From: JBFHFS01 sp041583495
GTDB lineage: Bacteria > Bacteroidota > Bacteroidia > Bacteroidales > Marinilabiliaceae
Direction of reading: 5' to 3'
DNA: 64,000 bases
NCBI GenBank assembly: GCA_041583495.1
Contig: JBFHFS010000008.1
Span: forward strand, 62,001-126,000
A program made the position numbers and the translations under genes. Within the stretch, counting starts at the first letter, position 1; every line of letters begins with the position of its first letter. Under the pieces are notes generated by a model, which did no database searches, was not told where the DNA came from, and saw only the letters and a program-made list of their open reading frames with translations. Positions 15,020-23,620 of the stretch are shown piece by piece.

Positions 15020-17446
15020 TTAAAAAGCTACCGTGAGGGAGAGGTTTATCCTTCGGCTGGTAAGATAATTGGGTACAGCATATTGGCGGTTGGCTACATC
15101 ACTCACCCAATAATAGGAGATGGTGTTGTTGATATCGAACAGGTTAAAGATCTCCATCCCAAACCACAGATCTTTGAACAGATGGGTGCGGTCGTAGTGT
15201 TTGTGAAGCCATGGTAGGAGATCTTTTGAGAAGCCAATGTCTACTCTTCGGTAGGCGGGCATCCGGTTGGTGGCCAGATATCGTGGGGACCGTGGCGGCC
15301 CAAAGGGCAAGCCCGAGCCAAACAGCAGGCTGAGATGTACTTTAAAGGTGGGATTATGAGGGAGGTAATCCTGGAAAAACAGCGAGAAGTTGACCCGTTG
15401 GTCGGTGGGACGGGGAATGAAACCAGGTTCTCCCGGCAGGGACTCATCCAGCCAGGAATCTCCCTCCAGGTCCTCCTCGGTTTTGAGGAACGATAGTGTA
15501 GCCCATGATTCGGTTCCCGGAACAAATTCACCGTGAATCTTAAAGTCAACCCCGGCAGCGTATCCCCGGGCCTCGTTGCTTCCGGTATATTGGATGCGTA
15601 CATTGTCCACCTGATAGGGGATGAGGTCGGTAAAATGCTTGTAATAGAGCTCCGACGAAAATTTAAAGGGTCGCTCGAAGGCTTCAAAATAATGGTCAAT
15701 ACCGGCCAGTACCTGTATCGATTTTTGGGAAACCAATTGTGGTGTCTCTCCTGATTGGGGGGTACGGTATTCTTTATAAAAGGGGGGCTGATAATACCAG
15801 CCGCCCGATAACCGGTAGCGCGTTGAAGTGGAATCCAGGGGCAATACCGTCATCTGAAAGCGGGGGGTTACCTGAAAAGGTTCATTGTTGGAGGCATAGA
15901 GGAGGCGGGTGCCGTAATTCAGATTAATTCTGGCCCAGGAGGTGTTTAACGTGATTTGGTGGGCCACAAAGGCCGACAGTCGTTTGGTGTCCCTTTCATT
16001 GTGCCCGTGTAGACTGTAGCTCAGTTCCAGTTCTCCCTCATTCCGGGGAATGGAATAGTCTGCTGAGTCGATCATTTCCCACTCATTAAGGTTGTCGGAG
16101 AAGTGTTCCCATTTACCGGTTACACCCCACTCCAATCGGTCGGTCTGGTTCAATGGGTGAACCCCTTTCACCGAGGCAGCTGTGACCGTTCCCAGTAAAT
16201 CGTTACGGGCATGTTGCAGGTGTTCGCCCACACCAATGTTGGTCACCGATTCGGTGTCACCGGAGCCGATGACCTCCTGCAGCCAGTAGGCCCCGGCAAT
16301 ATCGAAACTCTCCTCCTCAAAGGCCCTGTAGTGGCTGGTGGAGAACTCCATATGGTGCCCCTGGGCGGGTGAGAAGTTAAGTTTTACAGCTCCCATGCCG
16401 GTTTCAACGCGGTCTTTCTCCTGGCCTTCAAAATAGATCTTGAGTCGTTTTACATCGCTGAGGGTACCAAAGGTGGTCTCCCGGTCGGTGGGCTCAAAAT
16501 CATAGCGATTTAAGGCATAATAGGTGAGCCACTCCAGCGAAAGTTTAGGGGAAATCTGGTAGTTGAAGAATGCCTGAACATCCGAAAAGGTGGGGTTGTA
16601 GGTGCCTTTCGTGTCGAGGGTTCCCAGTAAATAGCGATTGGTTTTGTGGCGATATCCCCCTATCCAGGAGAGTTTTTTGTTGCCTGTTTGCCCTTGTATA
16701 TGGGCCCGGGCCCCCATAAAATTTATATTGGCGCTGGCACTTGCCTTTTCGGGTTTCTTGTAGCGAATGTCGAGCACAGAACTCAATTTATCGCCATACT
16801 GCACCCCAAATCCGCCGGCCGAAAAGAAGACCGATTCGACCAAATCGGGGTTGACAATGCTAAGGCCTTCCTGTTGACCACTTCTAATGAGCATGGGACG
16901 GTATACTTCCATGCCGTTTATGTAAACAAGGTTTTCATCAAAGTTGCCGCCCCTTACCCGGTATTGAGTGCTCAGTTCATTGCCCGAGGAAACGCCCATC
17001 TGTGACCTCACCAGGCCCTCAATGGCATATCCCGAAGGCATGGGAATTTTGCCCGACACCAGGGGGTCAATTTTTTGGGCAGTCTGGTCCGAGTTGTTTC
17101 TGCCACTCACCTCAACCTCTTTAAGCTGTCTTTCCTGAACCTGTAACTGAATCAACAGACTGTCTATGGCTTGCGTGGAATTTTTTAGCGTAATTTCCCG
17201 GGGCAGATAATCGATGCGCGAAAACTGGAGATGGAGGGGATAGCGGGCTTCTGCTTCCAGCACAAAATAACCATTTGCGTTGGTGGCCGTTCCCCGGTTT
17301 TGGCCGGGTACTGCAATGTTCACCATCTCAAGAGGGGATCCTGAGGTGGACTCCACACGGCCTTTTATTCTGATGAGGGTCTGGCCTGAGAGCGTGACCG
17401 ACAAATGAATGATGGTGAAAAATAAGAAAAGCCGTTGAAACGTCAT
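15020..17446 (-). CDS. TonB-dependent outer-membrane receptor
   Basis: This is a large outer-membrane transporter (about 808 residues from the ATG at 17446; an in-frame start 24 bases earlier lengthens the N-terminus without need). After a signal peptide (MTFQRLFLFF...LSGQ) comes a carboxypeptidase-D-regulatory-like beta-sandwich (IKGRVESTSGSPLEMVNI, GYFVLE). The plug domain follows (YRVRGGNFDENLVYINGMEV, then GGFGVQYGDKLSSVLDI) and the rest is a long 22-strand-type barrel ending in ...INLSLTVAF, with the terminal Phe typical of barrel insertion. It lacks the SusC-length barrel and has no SusD partner, so it is a stand-alone receptor. Its substrate (siderophore, vitamin, peptide or glycan) cannot be deduced. 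It is transcribed divergently from the dehydrogenase gene at 17730. Confidence 0.9.
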   Translation of the reverse strand: MTFQRLFLFFTIIHLSVTLSGQTLIRIKGRVESTSGSPLEMVNIAVPGQNRGTATNANGYFVLEAEARYPLHLQFSRIDYLPREITLKNSTQAIDSLLIQLQVQERQLKEVEVSGRNNSDQTAQKIDPLVSGKIPMPSGYAIEGLVRSQMGVSSGNELSTQYRVRGGNFDENLVYINGMEVYRPMLIRSGQQEGLSIVNPDLVESVFFSAGGFGVQYGDKLSSVLDIRYKKPEKASASANINFMGARAHIQGQTGNKKLSWIGGYRHKTNRYLLGTLDTKGTYNPTFSDVQAFFNYQISPKLSLEWLTYYALNRYDFEPTDRETTFGTLSDVKRLKIYFEGQEKDRVETGMGAVKLNFSPAQGHHMEFSTSHYRAFEEESFDIAGAYWLQEVIGSGDTESVTNIGVGEHLQHARNDLLGTVTAASVKGVHPLNQTDRLEWGVTGKWEHFSDNLNEWEMIDSADYSIPRNEGELELSYSLHGHNERDTKRLSAFVAHQITLNTSWARINLNYGTRLLYASNNEPFQVTPRFQMTVLPLDSTSTRYRLSGGWYYQPPFYKEYRTPQSGETPQLVSQKSIQVLAGIDHYFEAFERPFKFSSELYYKHFTDLIPYQVDNVRIQYTGSNEARGYAAGVDFKIHGEFVPGTESWATLSFLKTEEDLEGDSWLDESLPGEPGFIPRPTDQRVNFSLFFQDYLPHNPTFKVHLSLLFGSGLPFGPPRSPRYLATNRMPAYRRVDIGFSKDLLPWLHKHYDRTHLFKDLWFGMEIFNLFDINNTISYYWVSDVANRQYAVPNYLTSRRINLSLTVAF

Positions 17447-17659
17447 GTGGTTCCGAAAATGAGGGTTCAAATTCTAATCAACAAAAATAGAGAAAAAATC
17501 AGCCTTTCAAAGAGTGGTCAACGTTCACTCGCCCGGGGGATGTAAAATCTTGACTGTAAGCCGCCAAAAAAACCATGATCCTTCAATGGAAATCCAACGG
17601 TTTGGATATAGTCCCCGGAATATGTTTGTCTTAAAATGGATGAATAGGGATCACTAAAG

Positions 17660-17703
17660 TTGGTCGTTTAAACGAATTGCGATAAATTTGATTGGTAACC
17701 AAT
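17660..17703 (+). promoter_or_regulatory. Candidate Bacteroidota promoter with overlapping palindrome
   Basis: TTG at 17660-17662 lies 20 bases before TAAATTTG at 17683-17690, matching the phylum's -33/-7 pattern (TTG...TAnnTTTG). A 13-base perfect palindrome, ATTGGTAACCAAT at 17691-17703, sits right where transcription would start, 27 bases before the dehydrogenase ATG. A repressor could bind it. Confidence 0.5.
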
Positions 17704-17729
17704 TTGTATTATCCGAATAAAGAGTCCCT

Positions 17730-18725
17730 ATGAAGCGAAAGATCTTAATGACCCATCATTTACCGCAAAGGCCTTTTGATGTTCTTGAGCAGGATTTTGA
17801 ACTCATCTGGCCTGAAGGCTTATCCTTTTCGCGTGAGGAGATGCTGGCTTATCTGCCGGCCTGCGAGGGTGTGGTGTCGGTCTATAACCAGCCTTTTGAT
17901 GCCGGTCTGATGAGCGCGGCTCCCAGGCTGAAGCTGATCGCCAACTTTGGGGCCGGAACCGATAATCTGGATGTGGCAGCGGCCACCGACCTTGGGATTG
18001 TCGTGGCCAACACTCCCGACACCGTTACAGAGGCCACGGCTGAGCTCACGATGGGTCTGATTGTGAGTGTGGCCCGCCGGATTTCTGAGTTCGACCGTTC
18101 CCTCCGCAATAAGGAGATTGACCGTTGGGGGGTGCTCGATAACCTTGGCGTGACATTGTATGGTAAGACTTTAGGGATCTTGGGAATGGGAAGTATCGGG
18201 AGGGCAGTGGCCCGCCGTGCGGTTTCCTTTGGTATGCGTGTGGTCTATCACAATCGCCGTCGGCTTGAAGCTTCGGAAGAGGAGGCTTGCCAGGCTCAAT
18301 ATACCGATAGGGAAAACCTGCTGCGTCATTCCGATTTTGTTTCTCTCAATGTGCCTCTAAACTCCCAAACGAGAGGTTTAATCGGGGCTCCCGAGTTGGA
18401 GTTGATGAAAACTTCGGCTTTTTTGGTCAATACTTCCAGGGGATCGGTGGTGCAACAGCAGGCACTGATTGAGGCGCTTAAGAAGAGAGAGATCGCGGGG
18501 GCAGCCCTGGATGTTTTTGAAAATGAACCTCATGTGCCCGACGAGTTACTGGGTATGACCAATGTGGTGGTGCTGCCCCATGTGGGAGGAGCTACCCATG
18601 AAGCCCGTCTGATGATGTCCAGGGAGGTGGCTGGAATTATCGGGGATTTTTTTGCGGGGAGACACAATTTTCCTGTGATTAACCCCACGGTTTGGCAATT
18701 GCCTCAGTTAAGAATCCAAAAATAA
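17730..18725 (+). CDS. D-2-hydroxyacid dehydrogenase (glyoxylate/hydroxypyruvate reductase-like)
   Basis: This is a 331-residue NAD(P)-dependent dehydrogenase that reduces a 2-oxoacid to the D-2-hydroxyacid. The N-terminal substrate domain contains LIANFGAGTDNLD. The nucleotide-binding Rossmann motif is LGILGMGSIGRAVARRA, and its second strand ends in HNRRR, which suggests NADPH preference. The catalytic Arg lies in NTSRGSVV, the Glu in DVFENEPH and the His in LPHVGGAT. The sequence is closest to glyoxylate/hydroxypyruvate reductases and gluconate 2-dehydrogenases, which motifs alone cannot separate. It is cytosolic. The yjbQ gene follows 12 bases after the stop, so the two are probably cotranscribed from the promoter with the overlapping palindrome. 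Confidence 0.88.
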   Translation: MKRKILMTHHLPQRPFDVLEQDFELIWPEGLSFSREEMLAYLPACEGVVSVYNQPFDAGLMSAAPRLKLIANFGAGTDNLDVAAATDLGIVVANTPDTVTEATAELTMGLIVSVARRISEFDRSLRNKEIDRWGVLDNLGVTLYGKTLGILGMGSIGRAVARRAVSFGMRVVYHNRRRLEASEEEACQAQYTDRENLLRHSDFVSLNVPLNSQTRGLIGAPELELMKTSAFLVNTSRGSVVQQQALIEALKKREIAGAALDVFENEPHVPDELLGMTNVVVLPHVGGATHEARLMMSREVAGIIGDFFAGRHNFPVINPTVWQLPQLRIQK

Positions 18726-18737
18726 AACGGAGTCGCT

Positions 18738-19148
18738 ATGATTAAACAAATAAAAATAACCTTACCCGAGATGGGAAGAGGGTTTCATTTGATAACCAGC
18801 CATATCGTATCTCATCTTCCTGATTTGCCCGAACAGGGATTGTTCAACTTGTTTTTACAGCATACCTCCGCGGGTATATCACTGAACGAAAATGCAGACC
18901 CCTCGGTCCTGACAGATTTTGAGACCGCTCTTAATAAGCTGGCACCTGAAGATTCTTCGGTATATACCCATATTATGGAAGGTTCGGACGACATGCCGGC
19001 CCATATTAAAAGTTCTTTAATGGGTGTGTCGCTTACAATTCCCATTGTTAATCATCGTTTGGCAACAGGTATGTGGCAGGGTATTTATCTGTGCGAATTC
19101 AGAAACTACGGAGGTCCAAGACGATTGGTGGCCACCATTTACTCCTGA
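18738..19148 (+). CDS. yjbQ: YjbQ/UPF0047 family protein
   Basis: This is a 136-residue single-domain protein of the YjbQ family (UPF0047). Family members have weak thiamine-phosphate synthase activity when overproduced, but their main role is unsettled. Diagnostic blocks are LFLQHTSAGISLNENADPSV, the HIMEGSDDMPAHIKSSLMG segment with the conserved His and Asp residues thought to bind metal, and a C-terminal TGMWQGIYLCEFR. The length matches the family. It follows the D-2-hydroxyacid dehydrogenase gene by 12 bases on the same strand, an arrangement that suggests one transcript but gives no obvious shared pathway. Confidence 0.9.
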   Translation: MIKQIKITLPEMGRGFHLITSHIVSHLPDLPEQGLFNLFLQHTSAGISLNENADPSVLTDFETALNKLAPEDSSVYTHIMEGSDDMPAHIKSSLMGVSLTIPIVNHRLATGMWQGIYLCEFRNYGGPRRLVATIYS

Positions 19149-19186
19149 TGGGTAATGTTCAGGAGCAGATGGTTGAGAGGGTCGTT

Positions 19187-20350
19187 TTAGAGGCCTTTCA
19201 GATTCTGTCTTATTTTTTTTTCTTCATTTTCCCAGGTAAATAAGGTTGCTGCCATGGGAATGGTCTCTTTCCATTTGAGTCTTAGGTCCTGGTTTTCGCA
19301 GGCATCCTTTATTGCCCGTGCAATGGTTTGGGGGGAAAGATTATTGACCAACAGACCCGTGTGGTATGTCTTTACAATGGACTGAATGTCGGGAAAGTCA
19401 GAGGCAATTACGGGGATGCCCAGTTGCATATAATCAAAGATGCGGTTGGGAAGGGAGTGATAGTAATTTAATCCCATATTTTCGAGAAGGCACAGGCCCA
19501 CCATGGCGCCACTGCTGTATTTTTCGAGTTCTTCGAAGGGGACGGCCCCTTTAAAGATTACCTGCTCTTCCAATTGAAGAGAGTGTGCAAGTGCCTTAAG
19601 TTCCTTCATCTCGTCGCCGCGGCCAACAATGATAAAGCGATAGCCCGGCAGGTATTGCATGGCATGGATGGTCGGGGCGATTCCACGGCCCAGATTGAGG
19701 GCTCCCTGATAAACGATGAGGCGACTGTTGGTGTTAACTTCTGGCAATGAGGCCTTCTCCTTTTTCAAAGGCAGGTTGCGCAACAGTTCAAAATCGCAAT
19801 TGTAACGCTCCTTGTAGAGCTTTACCAGACCCGGGGAGACTGTGAAATGGTGATCGGCACCGGGAATAAACCATTTCTCCAGCTGGATCCACAACCACTT
19901 TTTTAAAGGCCGGTGATGCAGTTCAGGTACCTCTGAAAAAAACTCATGGCTGTCGAAGACTACCGGAATGCGTTTGAAAAATCCTGCTATCCGGCAAGCC
20001 GGCAAGGTGTCCATATCGACCGACCAGATATAATTAGTGTGGTGGGTTAATAGAAACACAAGAAGTCGGAGATTGAGCGTGAAATAAAAAAGAGGTCCCC
20101 GATTAAAAGGGAGAGAAAACCGAAATGGCCTTCCTGAACGGCCCGAAGGGAAGTTTTGTCGCGGGTAGTTTCTGCCGGTTTGCCAAACTTCAAAGCCCAT
20201 TTTTTCAAGGGTTTGAGAAATTTTTTGTACCCGATTATCGAACACCAGGTTATTGGATGTGGTGATTATGATTCTGGTCAAGACAACTTGTTTTTTTTCA
20301 AAGATAGCAACTAATTCTTTTGGAGGTAATAACTTTCCGGCTGCCCCCAA
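19187..20350 (-). CDS. Glycosyltransferase, GT4-like (GT-B fold)
   Basis: This is a retaining glycosyltransferase of the GT-B fold, about 365-387 residues and probably peripheral to the inner membrane. The N-terminal domain begins TRIIITTSNNLVFDNRVQKI. The C-terminal donor domain shows LIVYQGALNLGRG, FIIVGRGDEM, VIFKGAVPFEEL, and the EX7E-type acidic region GLCLLENMGLNYYHSLPNRI ahead of FDYMQLGIPVIASDFP. The listed start is the ATG at 20350, but the conserved core starts just after a TTG at 20281, which may be the true start. The sugar donor and acceptor are not evident. It is transcribed convergently towards yjbQ, with only 38 bases between the stops, and divergently from gyrB. Confidence 0.85.
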   Translation of the reverse strand: MGAAGKLLPPKELVAIFEKKQVVLTRIIITTSNNLVFDNRVQKISQTLEKMGFEVWQTGRNYPRQNFPSGRSGRPFRFSLPFNRGPLFYFTLNLRLLVFLLTHHTNYIWSVDMDTLPACRIAGFFKRIPVVFDSHEFFSEVPELHHRPLKKWLWIQLEKWFIPGADHHFTVSPGLVKLYKERYNCDFELLRNLPLKKEKASLPEVNTNSRLIVYQGALNLGRGIAPTIHAMQYLPGYRFIIVGRGDEMKELKALAHSLQLEEQVIFKGAVPFEELEKYSSGAMVGLCLLENMGLNYYHSLPNRIFDYMQLGIPVIASDFPDIQSIVKTYHTGLLVNNLSPQTIARAIKDACENQDLRLKWKETIPMAATLFTWENEEKKIRQNLKGL

Positions 20351-20442
20351 ATATATTTTGGAATATAAATCAGGGGTTTATTATAGGTGGTTGTTTAATA
20401 ATGCCTTAAACCGTTATTTCTTCGCGGATAAATAGACCCGGA

Positions 20443-20476
20443 TTGGCCGTGGAAAGGCATATTTTTATTATATTTG
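20443..20476 (+). promoter_or_regulatory. Candidate gyrB promoter
   Basis: TATATTTG at 20469-20476 matches the TAnnTTTG -7 element. TTG at 20443-20445 is a possible -33 element, although the 23-base spacing is slightly long. Transcription would begin near 20483, 50 bases before the gyrB ATG. Confidence 0.4.
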
Positions 20477-20532
20477 TGAGGCAAAAAAAGTCCGGGAAAA
20501 TATTTCCCGGAAGCAAATCTAATACAGTTATA

Positions 20533-22488
20533 ATGAGTGATAAAAATCAACAATCCGGCAATGATTATATGGCTAACAGCATTCAGGTGCTCGAAGGCCT
20601 TGAAGCGGTAAGGAAACGTCCTGCCATGTATATTGGAGATGTGGGTCAGCGAGGTCTTCACCACCTGGTGTATGAGGTCGTGGATAACTCGATTGATGAA
20701 GCCATGGGCGGTTATTGCACATCCATCTCTGTATCCATAAATGAAGATGAATCCATTACCGTGATTGATAATGGCCGGGGAATTCCCGTGGACATGCATG
20801 AAAAAGAGGGCCGATCGGCACTTGAAGTGGTGATGACCGTGCTGCACGCCGGAGGAAAATTCGATAAGGACAGTTATAAAGTGTCGGGTGGTCTTCACGG
20901 GGTGGGTGTTTCGTGTGTGAATGCACTCTCTACCGATCTTAAAGTTGAAGTTCATCGGGATGGAAAAAATTATATCCAGGAATATCAAAAGGGGAAACCT
21001 TTGGCGCCTGTTCATCAGGTGGGACTTAGCGAGATTACCGGTACTCAGGTGACTTTTAAGCCGGATTCCTCCATCTTTAATACAACTGAGTATAAATACA
21101 GTATCCTGGCTTCCCGTATGAGGGAGCTTGCCTTTTTGAATAGAGGGTTGGAGATAATCCTGACCGACAGGCGGGAACTCGACGAAGAGGGGAATTTTTT
21201 GTCTGAACGATTTTTCTCCGAGGAGGGACTCTCCGAATTCGTGGAGTTTATTGATAGTAACCGGGAGAAGCTTATCGACAAACCCATCTTTATCTCTACC
21301 GATAAAAATGAAAACCCTGTAGAAATAGCCATTCTATACAATACCTCCTTTAACGAGAATATCTATTCTTACGTAAATAATATTAATACCATTGAAGGTG
21401 GAACGCATCTTACCGGGTTTCGTCGCGGGTTAACCCGCACACTTAAGGCCTGGGCGGATAAATCCGGGATGCTCTCTAAACTTAAGTTCGATATCAGTGG
21501 GGATGATTTCCGCGAAGGTCTTACTGCCGTTATCTCAGTAAAGGTTGCGGAACCTCAGTTTGAGGGACAAACCAAGACCAAGCTGGGAAACAGTGATGTG
21601 AGCCTGGCTGTCGATCAGGCTGTGAGTGCCATGTTGACCCACTATCTGGAAGAGAATCCCAAGGACGCCAAGACCATCGTTAATAAAGTGATTTTGGCCG
21701 CCACAGCTCGTCATGCCGCCCGTAAAGCCAGAGAGCTGGTGCAGCGCAAAAGCGTTCTGACCGGTGGCGGGTTGCCCGGTAAATTGGCCGACTGCTCTGA
21801 GAAGGATCCTGCTTTGTGTGAGGTATTCCTCGTCGAGGGAGACTCGGCCGGTGGTACCGCTAAACAGGGCCGTGACAGGAAGTTTCAAGCCATATTGCCA
21901 TTGAGAGGTAAGATCTTGAACGTGGAAAAGGCCCTTCAACACCGGGTGTTTGAAAATGAGGAGATCAAAAATATCTTTACGGCTCTTGGAGTTAATATTG
22001 GTACTGAAGAGGACAGTAAAGCGTTGAATATTGATAAGTTGAGATATCATAAGATTGTTATTATGACCGATGCCGACGTGGATGGAAGTCATATTACCAC
22101 CCTGATTATGACTTTCTTCTTCAGATATATGAAGGAGCTTATTCAGGAGGGTTATCTCTATGTCGCGACCCCGCCATTGTATCTTATGAAAAAAGGGAAG
22201 ATTGAGGAGTATTGCTGGAACGATGGCCAAAGACGTGAATTTGTAGAGAAATATGCTGATGGTAAAGAGGATTCTGTCCACATTCAGCGTTACAAAGGTC
22301 TTGGAGAGATGAATGCCGAGCAGTTATGGCATACTACTATGAATCCGGAGATGCGGACCTTGCGGCAAGTGAGCTTCGAAAGCGCTGCGGATGCCGACCG
22401 GGTGTTTAGTATGTTGATGGGAGATGATGTTCCCCCACGCCGTGAATTTATCGAGAAACATGCTACCTATGCCAAGATTGATGCCTAA
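20533..22488 (+). CDS. gyrB: DNA gyrase subunit B
   Basis: This is the ATPase subunit of DNA gyrase, which with GyrA introduces negative supercoils. It has 651 residues from the ATG at 20533; the frame is open further upstream but those residues are not gyrase-like. The GHKL ATPase site shows VVDNSIDEAMGG, VIDNGRGIPV and SGGLHGVGVSCVNALS. The transducer domain has FRRGLTRT. The TOPRIM domain has the acidic motif EGDSAGGTAKQGRDRKFQ, PLRGKILNVEKA and DADVDGSHI, and the C-terminal RYKGLGEMNAEQL is classic. The domain spacing and lack of a long insertion in TOPRIM fit the short Bacteroidota GyrB; ParE is less likely from overall resemblance. It is monocistronic with a strong terminator. Confidence 0.95.
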   Translation: MSDKNQQSGNDYMANSIQVLEGLEAVRKRPAMYIGDVGQRGLHHLVYEVVDNSIDEAMGGYCTSISVSINEDESITVIDNGRGIPVDMHEKEGRSALEVVMTVLHAGGKFDKDSYKVSGGLHGVGVSCVNALSTDLKVEVHRDGKNYIQEYQKGKPLAPVHQVGLSEITGTQVTFKPDSSIFNTTEYKYSILASRMRELAFLNRGLEIILTDRRELDEEGNFLSERFFSEEGLSEFVEFIDSNREKLIDKPIFISTDKNENPVEIAILYNTSFNENIYSYVNNINTIEGGTHLTGFRRGLTRTLKAWADKSGMLSKLKFDISGDDFREGLTAVISVKVAEPQFEGQTKTKLGNSDVSLAVDQAVSAMLTHYLEENPKDAKTIVNKVILAATARHAARKARELVQRKSVLTGGGLPGKLADCSEKDPALCEVFLVEGDSAGGTAKQGRDRKFQAILPLRGKILNVEKALQHRVFENEEIKNIFTALGVNIGTEEDSKALNIDKLRYHKIVIMTDADVDGSHITTLIMTFFFRYMKELIQEGYLYVATPPLYLMKKGKIEEYCWNDGQRREFVEKYADGKEDSVHIQRYKGLGEMNAEQLWHTTMNPEMRTLRQVSFESAADADRVFSMLMGDDVPPRREFIEKHATYAKIDA

Positions 22489-22539
22489 CCCTGCTGGGGT
22501 GAGCTGAGCGCCAGTTTTTGGTTATTTACAGTACAGAGA

Positions 22540-22570
22540 GGGGAGAAGTTAATCATTTCTCCCCTTTTTT
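22540..22570 (+). terminator. Terminator after gyrB
   Basis: GGGGAGAA at 22540-22547 pairs with TTCTCCCC at 22557-22564, followed by a six-T run. It lies 52 bases past the gyrB stop. Confidence 0.85.
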
Positions 22571-22628
22571 CTTGCTTCAGACTTCTATTCAACAGGCTTT
22601 ATCTGCCCTGTTATAACTCCATAAAAAA

Positions 22629-22662
22629 AGCCTTCCGGAAACTTTTTCCGGAAGGCTTTTTT
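22629..22662. terminator. Bidirectional terminator between gyrB and rpoD
   Basis: AAGCCTTCCGGAAA pairs with TTTCCGGAAGGCTT; the T run on the plus strand and the A run before the stem (a T run on the minus strand) make it work in both directions. It lies just past the rpoD stop. Confidence 0.85.
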
Positions 22663-22683
22663 GTGAATAAAAAGGCTGTAATA

Positions 22684-23544
22684 TTAGCCTAAATATGACT
22701 TAAGTAATTTGCTCCTTGAAGTGTGACGAAGTCTGCGAATGGCTTTTTCTTTAATCTGCCGTACTCTTTCGCGTGTAAGTCCAAACCGCTCACCAATTTC
22801 TTCGAGGGTCATCTCCTGACATCCAATGCCGAAGAAGAGTTTAATGATGTCGCTCTCACGTTCGGTAAGGGTGGCCAGTGCCCGCTCGATCTCTTTTGAC
22901 AGGGATTCATTGATAAGGGCTTTGTCTGCATTTGGGGAATCGCTGTTCACCAATACATCCAACAGGCTGTTGTCTTCTCCTTCAACAAAGGGGGCATCCA
23001 CTGAAATGTGGCGACCTGAAACACGAAGGGTGTCAGACACTTTGTCGGCAGGAATTTCCAGAATCTCAGCAAGCTCTTCGGGGGAAGGTTTTCGCTCGTT
23101 TTCCTGCTCGAACTTAGAATAGGCTTTATTGATCTTGTTTAACGATCCAACCTGGTTTAGTGGCAGTCGGACAATCCTGGACTGTTCGGCCAGGGCTTGC
23201 AAAATGGACTGACGAATCCACCAAACGGCATATGAGATAAATTTAAACCCCCGTGTTTCATCAAATTTCTCGGCTGCTTTAATCAACCCAAGGTTGCCCT
23301 CGTTGATGAGGTCGGGGAGGCTAAGTCCTTGGTTTTGATATTGTTTAGCCACGGATACCACGAATCGCAAGTTGGCTCGAGTCAGCTTCTCCAGAGCAAT
23401 CTGGTCTCCCTTTTTAATTCGTTGGGCTAACTCAACTTCTTCCTCGACAGAGATCAGATCTTCACGACCAATTTCCTGAAGATATTTGTCCAAAGAAGCG
23501 CTTTCGCGGTTGGTTATTGATTTAGTTATCTTTAGTTGTCTCAT
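22684..23544 (-). CDS. rpoD: Primary RNA polymerase sigma factor (sigma-70/RpoD)
   Basis: This is the housekeeping sigma factor, 286 residues, the short form normal in Bacteroidota, lacking most of region 1.1 and the non-conserved insert. Region 1.2 starts SASLDKYLQEIGRE. Region 2 reads NLRFVVSVAKQYQNQGLSL, NEGNLGLIKAAEKFDETRG and FKFISYAVWWIRQSI, and region 3 contains SRIVRLPLNQVG. Region 4.2 contains LEEIGERFGLTRERVRQIKE, which contacts the -33 element. It recognises the phylum's TTTG/TAnnTTTG promoters. It lies 76 bases after degP on the same strand, so partial cotranscription is possible, and it is followed by a strong bidirectional terminator. Confidence 0.96.
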   Translation of the reverse strand: MRQLKITKSITNRESASLDKYLQEIGREDLISVEEEVELAQRIKKGDQIALEKLTRANLRFVVSVAKQYQNQGLSLPDLINEGNLGLIKAAEKFDETRGFKFISYAVWWIRQSILQALAEQSRIVRLPLNQVGSLNKINKAYSKFEQENERKPSPEELAEILEIPADKVSDTLRVSGRHISVDAPFVEGEDNSLLDVLVNSDSPNADKALINESLSKEIERALATLTERESDIIKLFFGIGCQEMTLEEIGERFGLTRERVRQIKEKAIRRLRHTSRSKLLKSYLG

Positions 23545-23620
23545 ATAAACTCACAAAAAAATTCGGCGCAAAAGTACGGTAATTTATCGACTCTTCAAAG
23601 GATAAAGTCGGTCCATTGGT

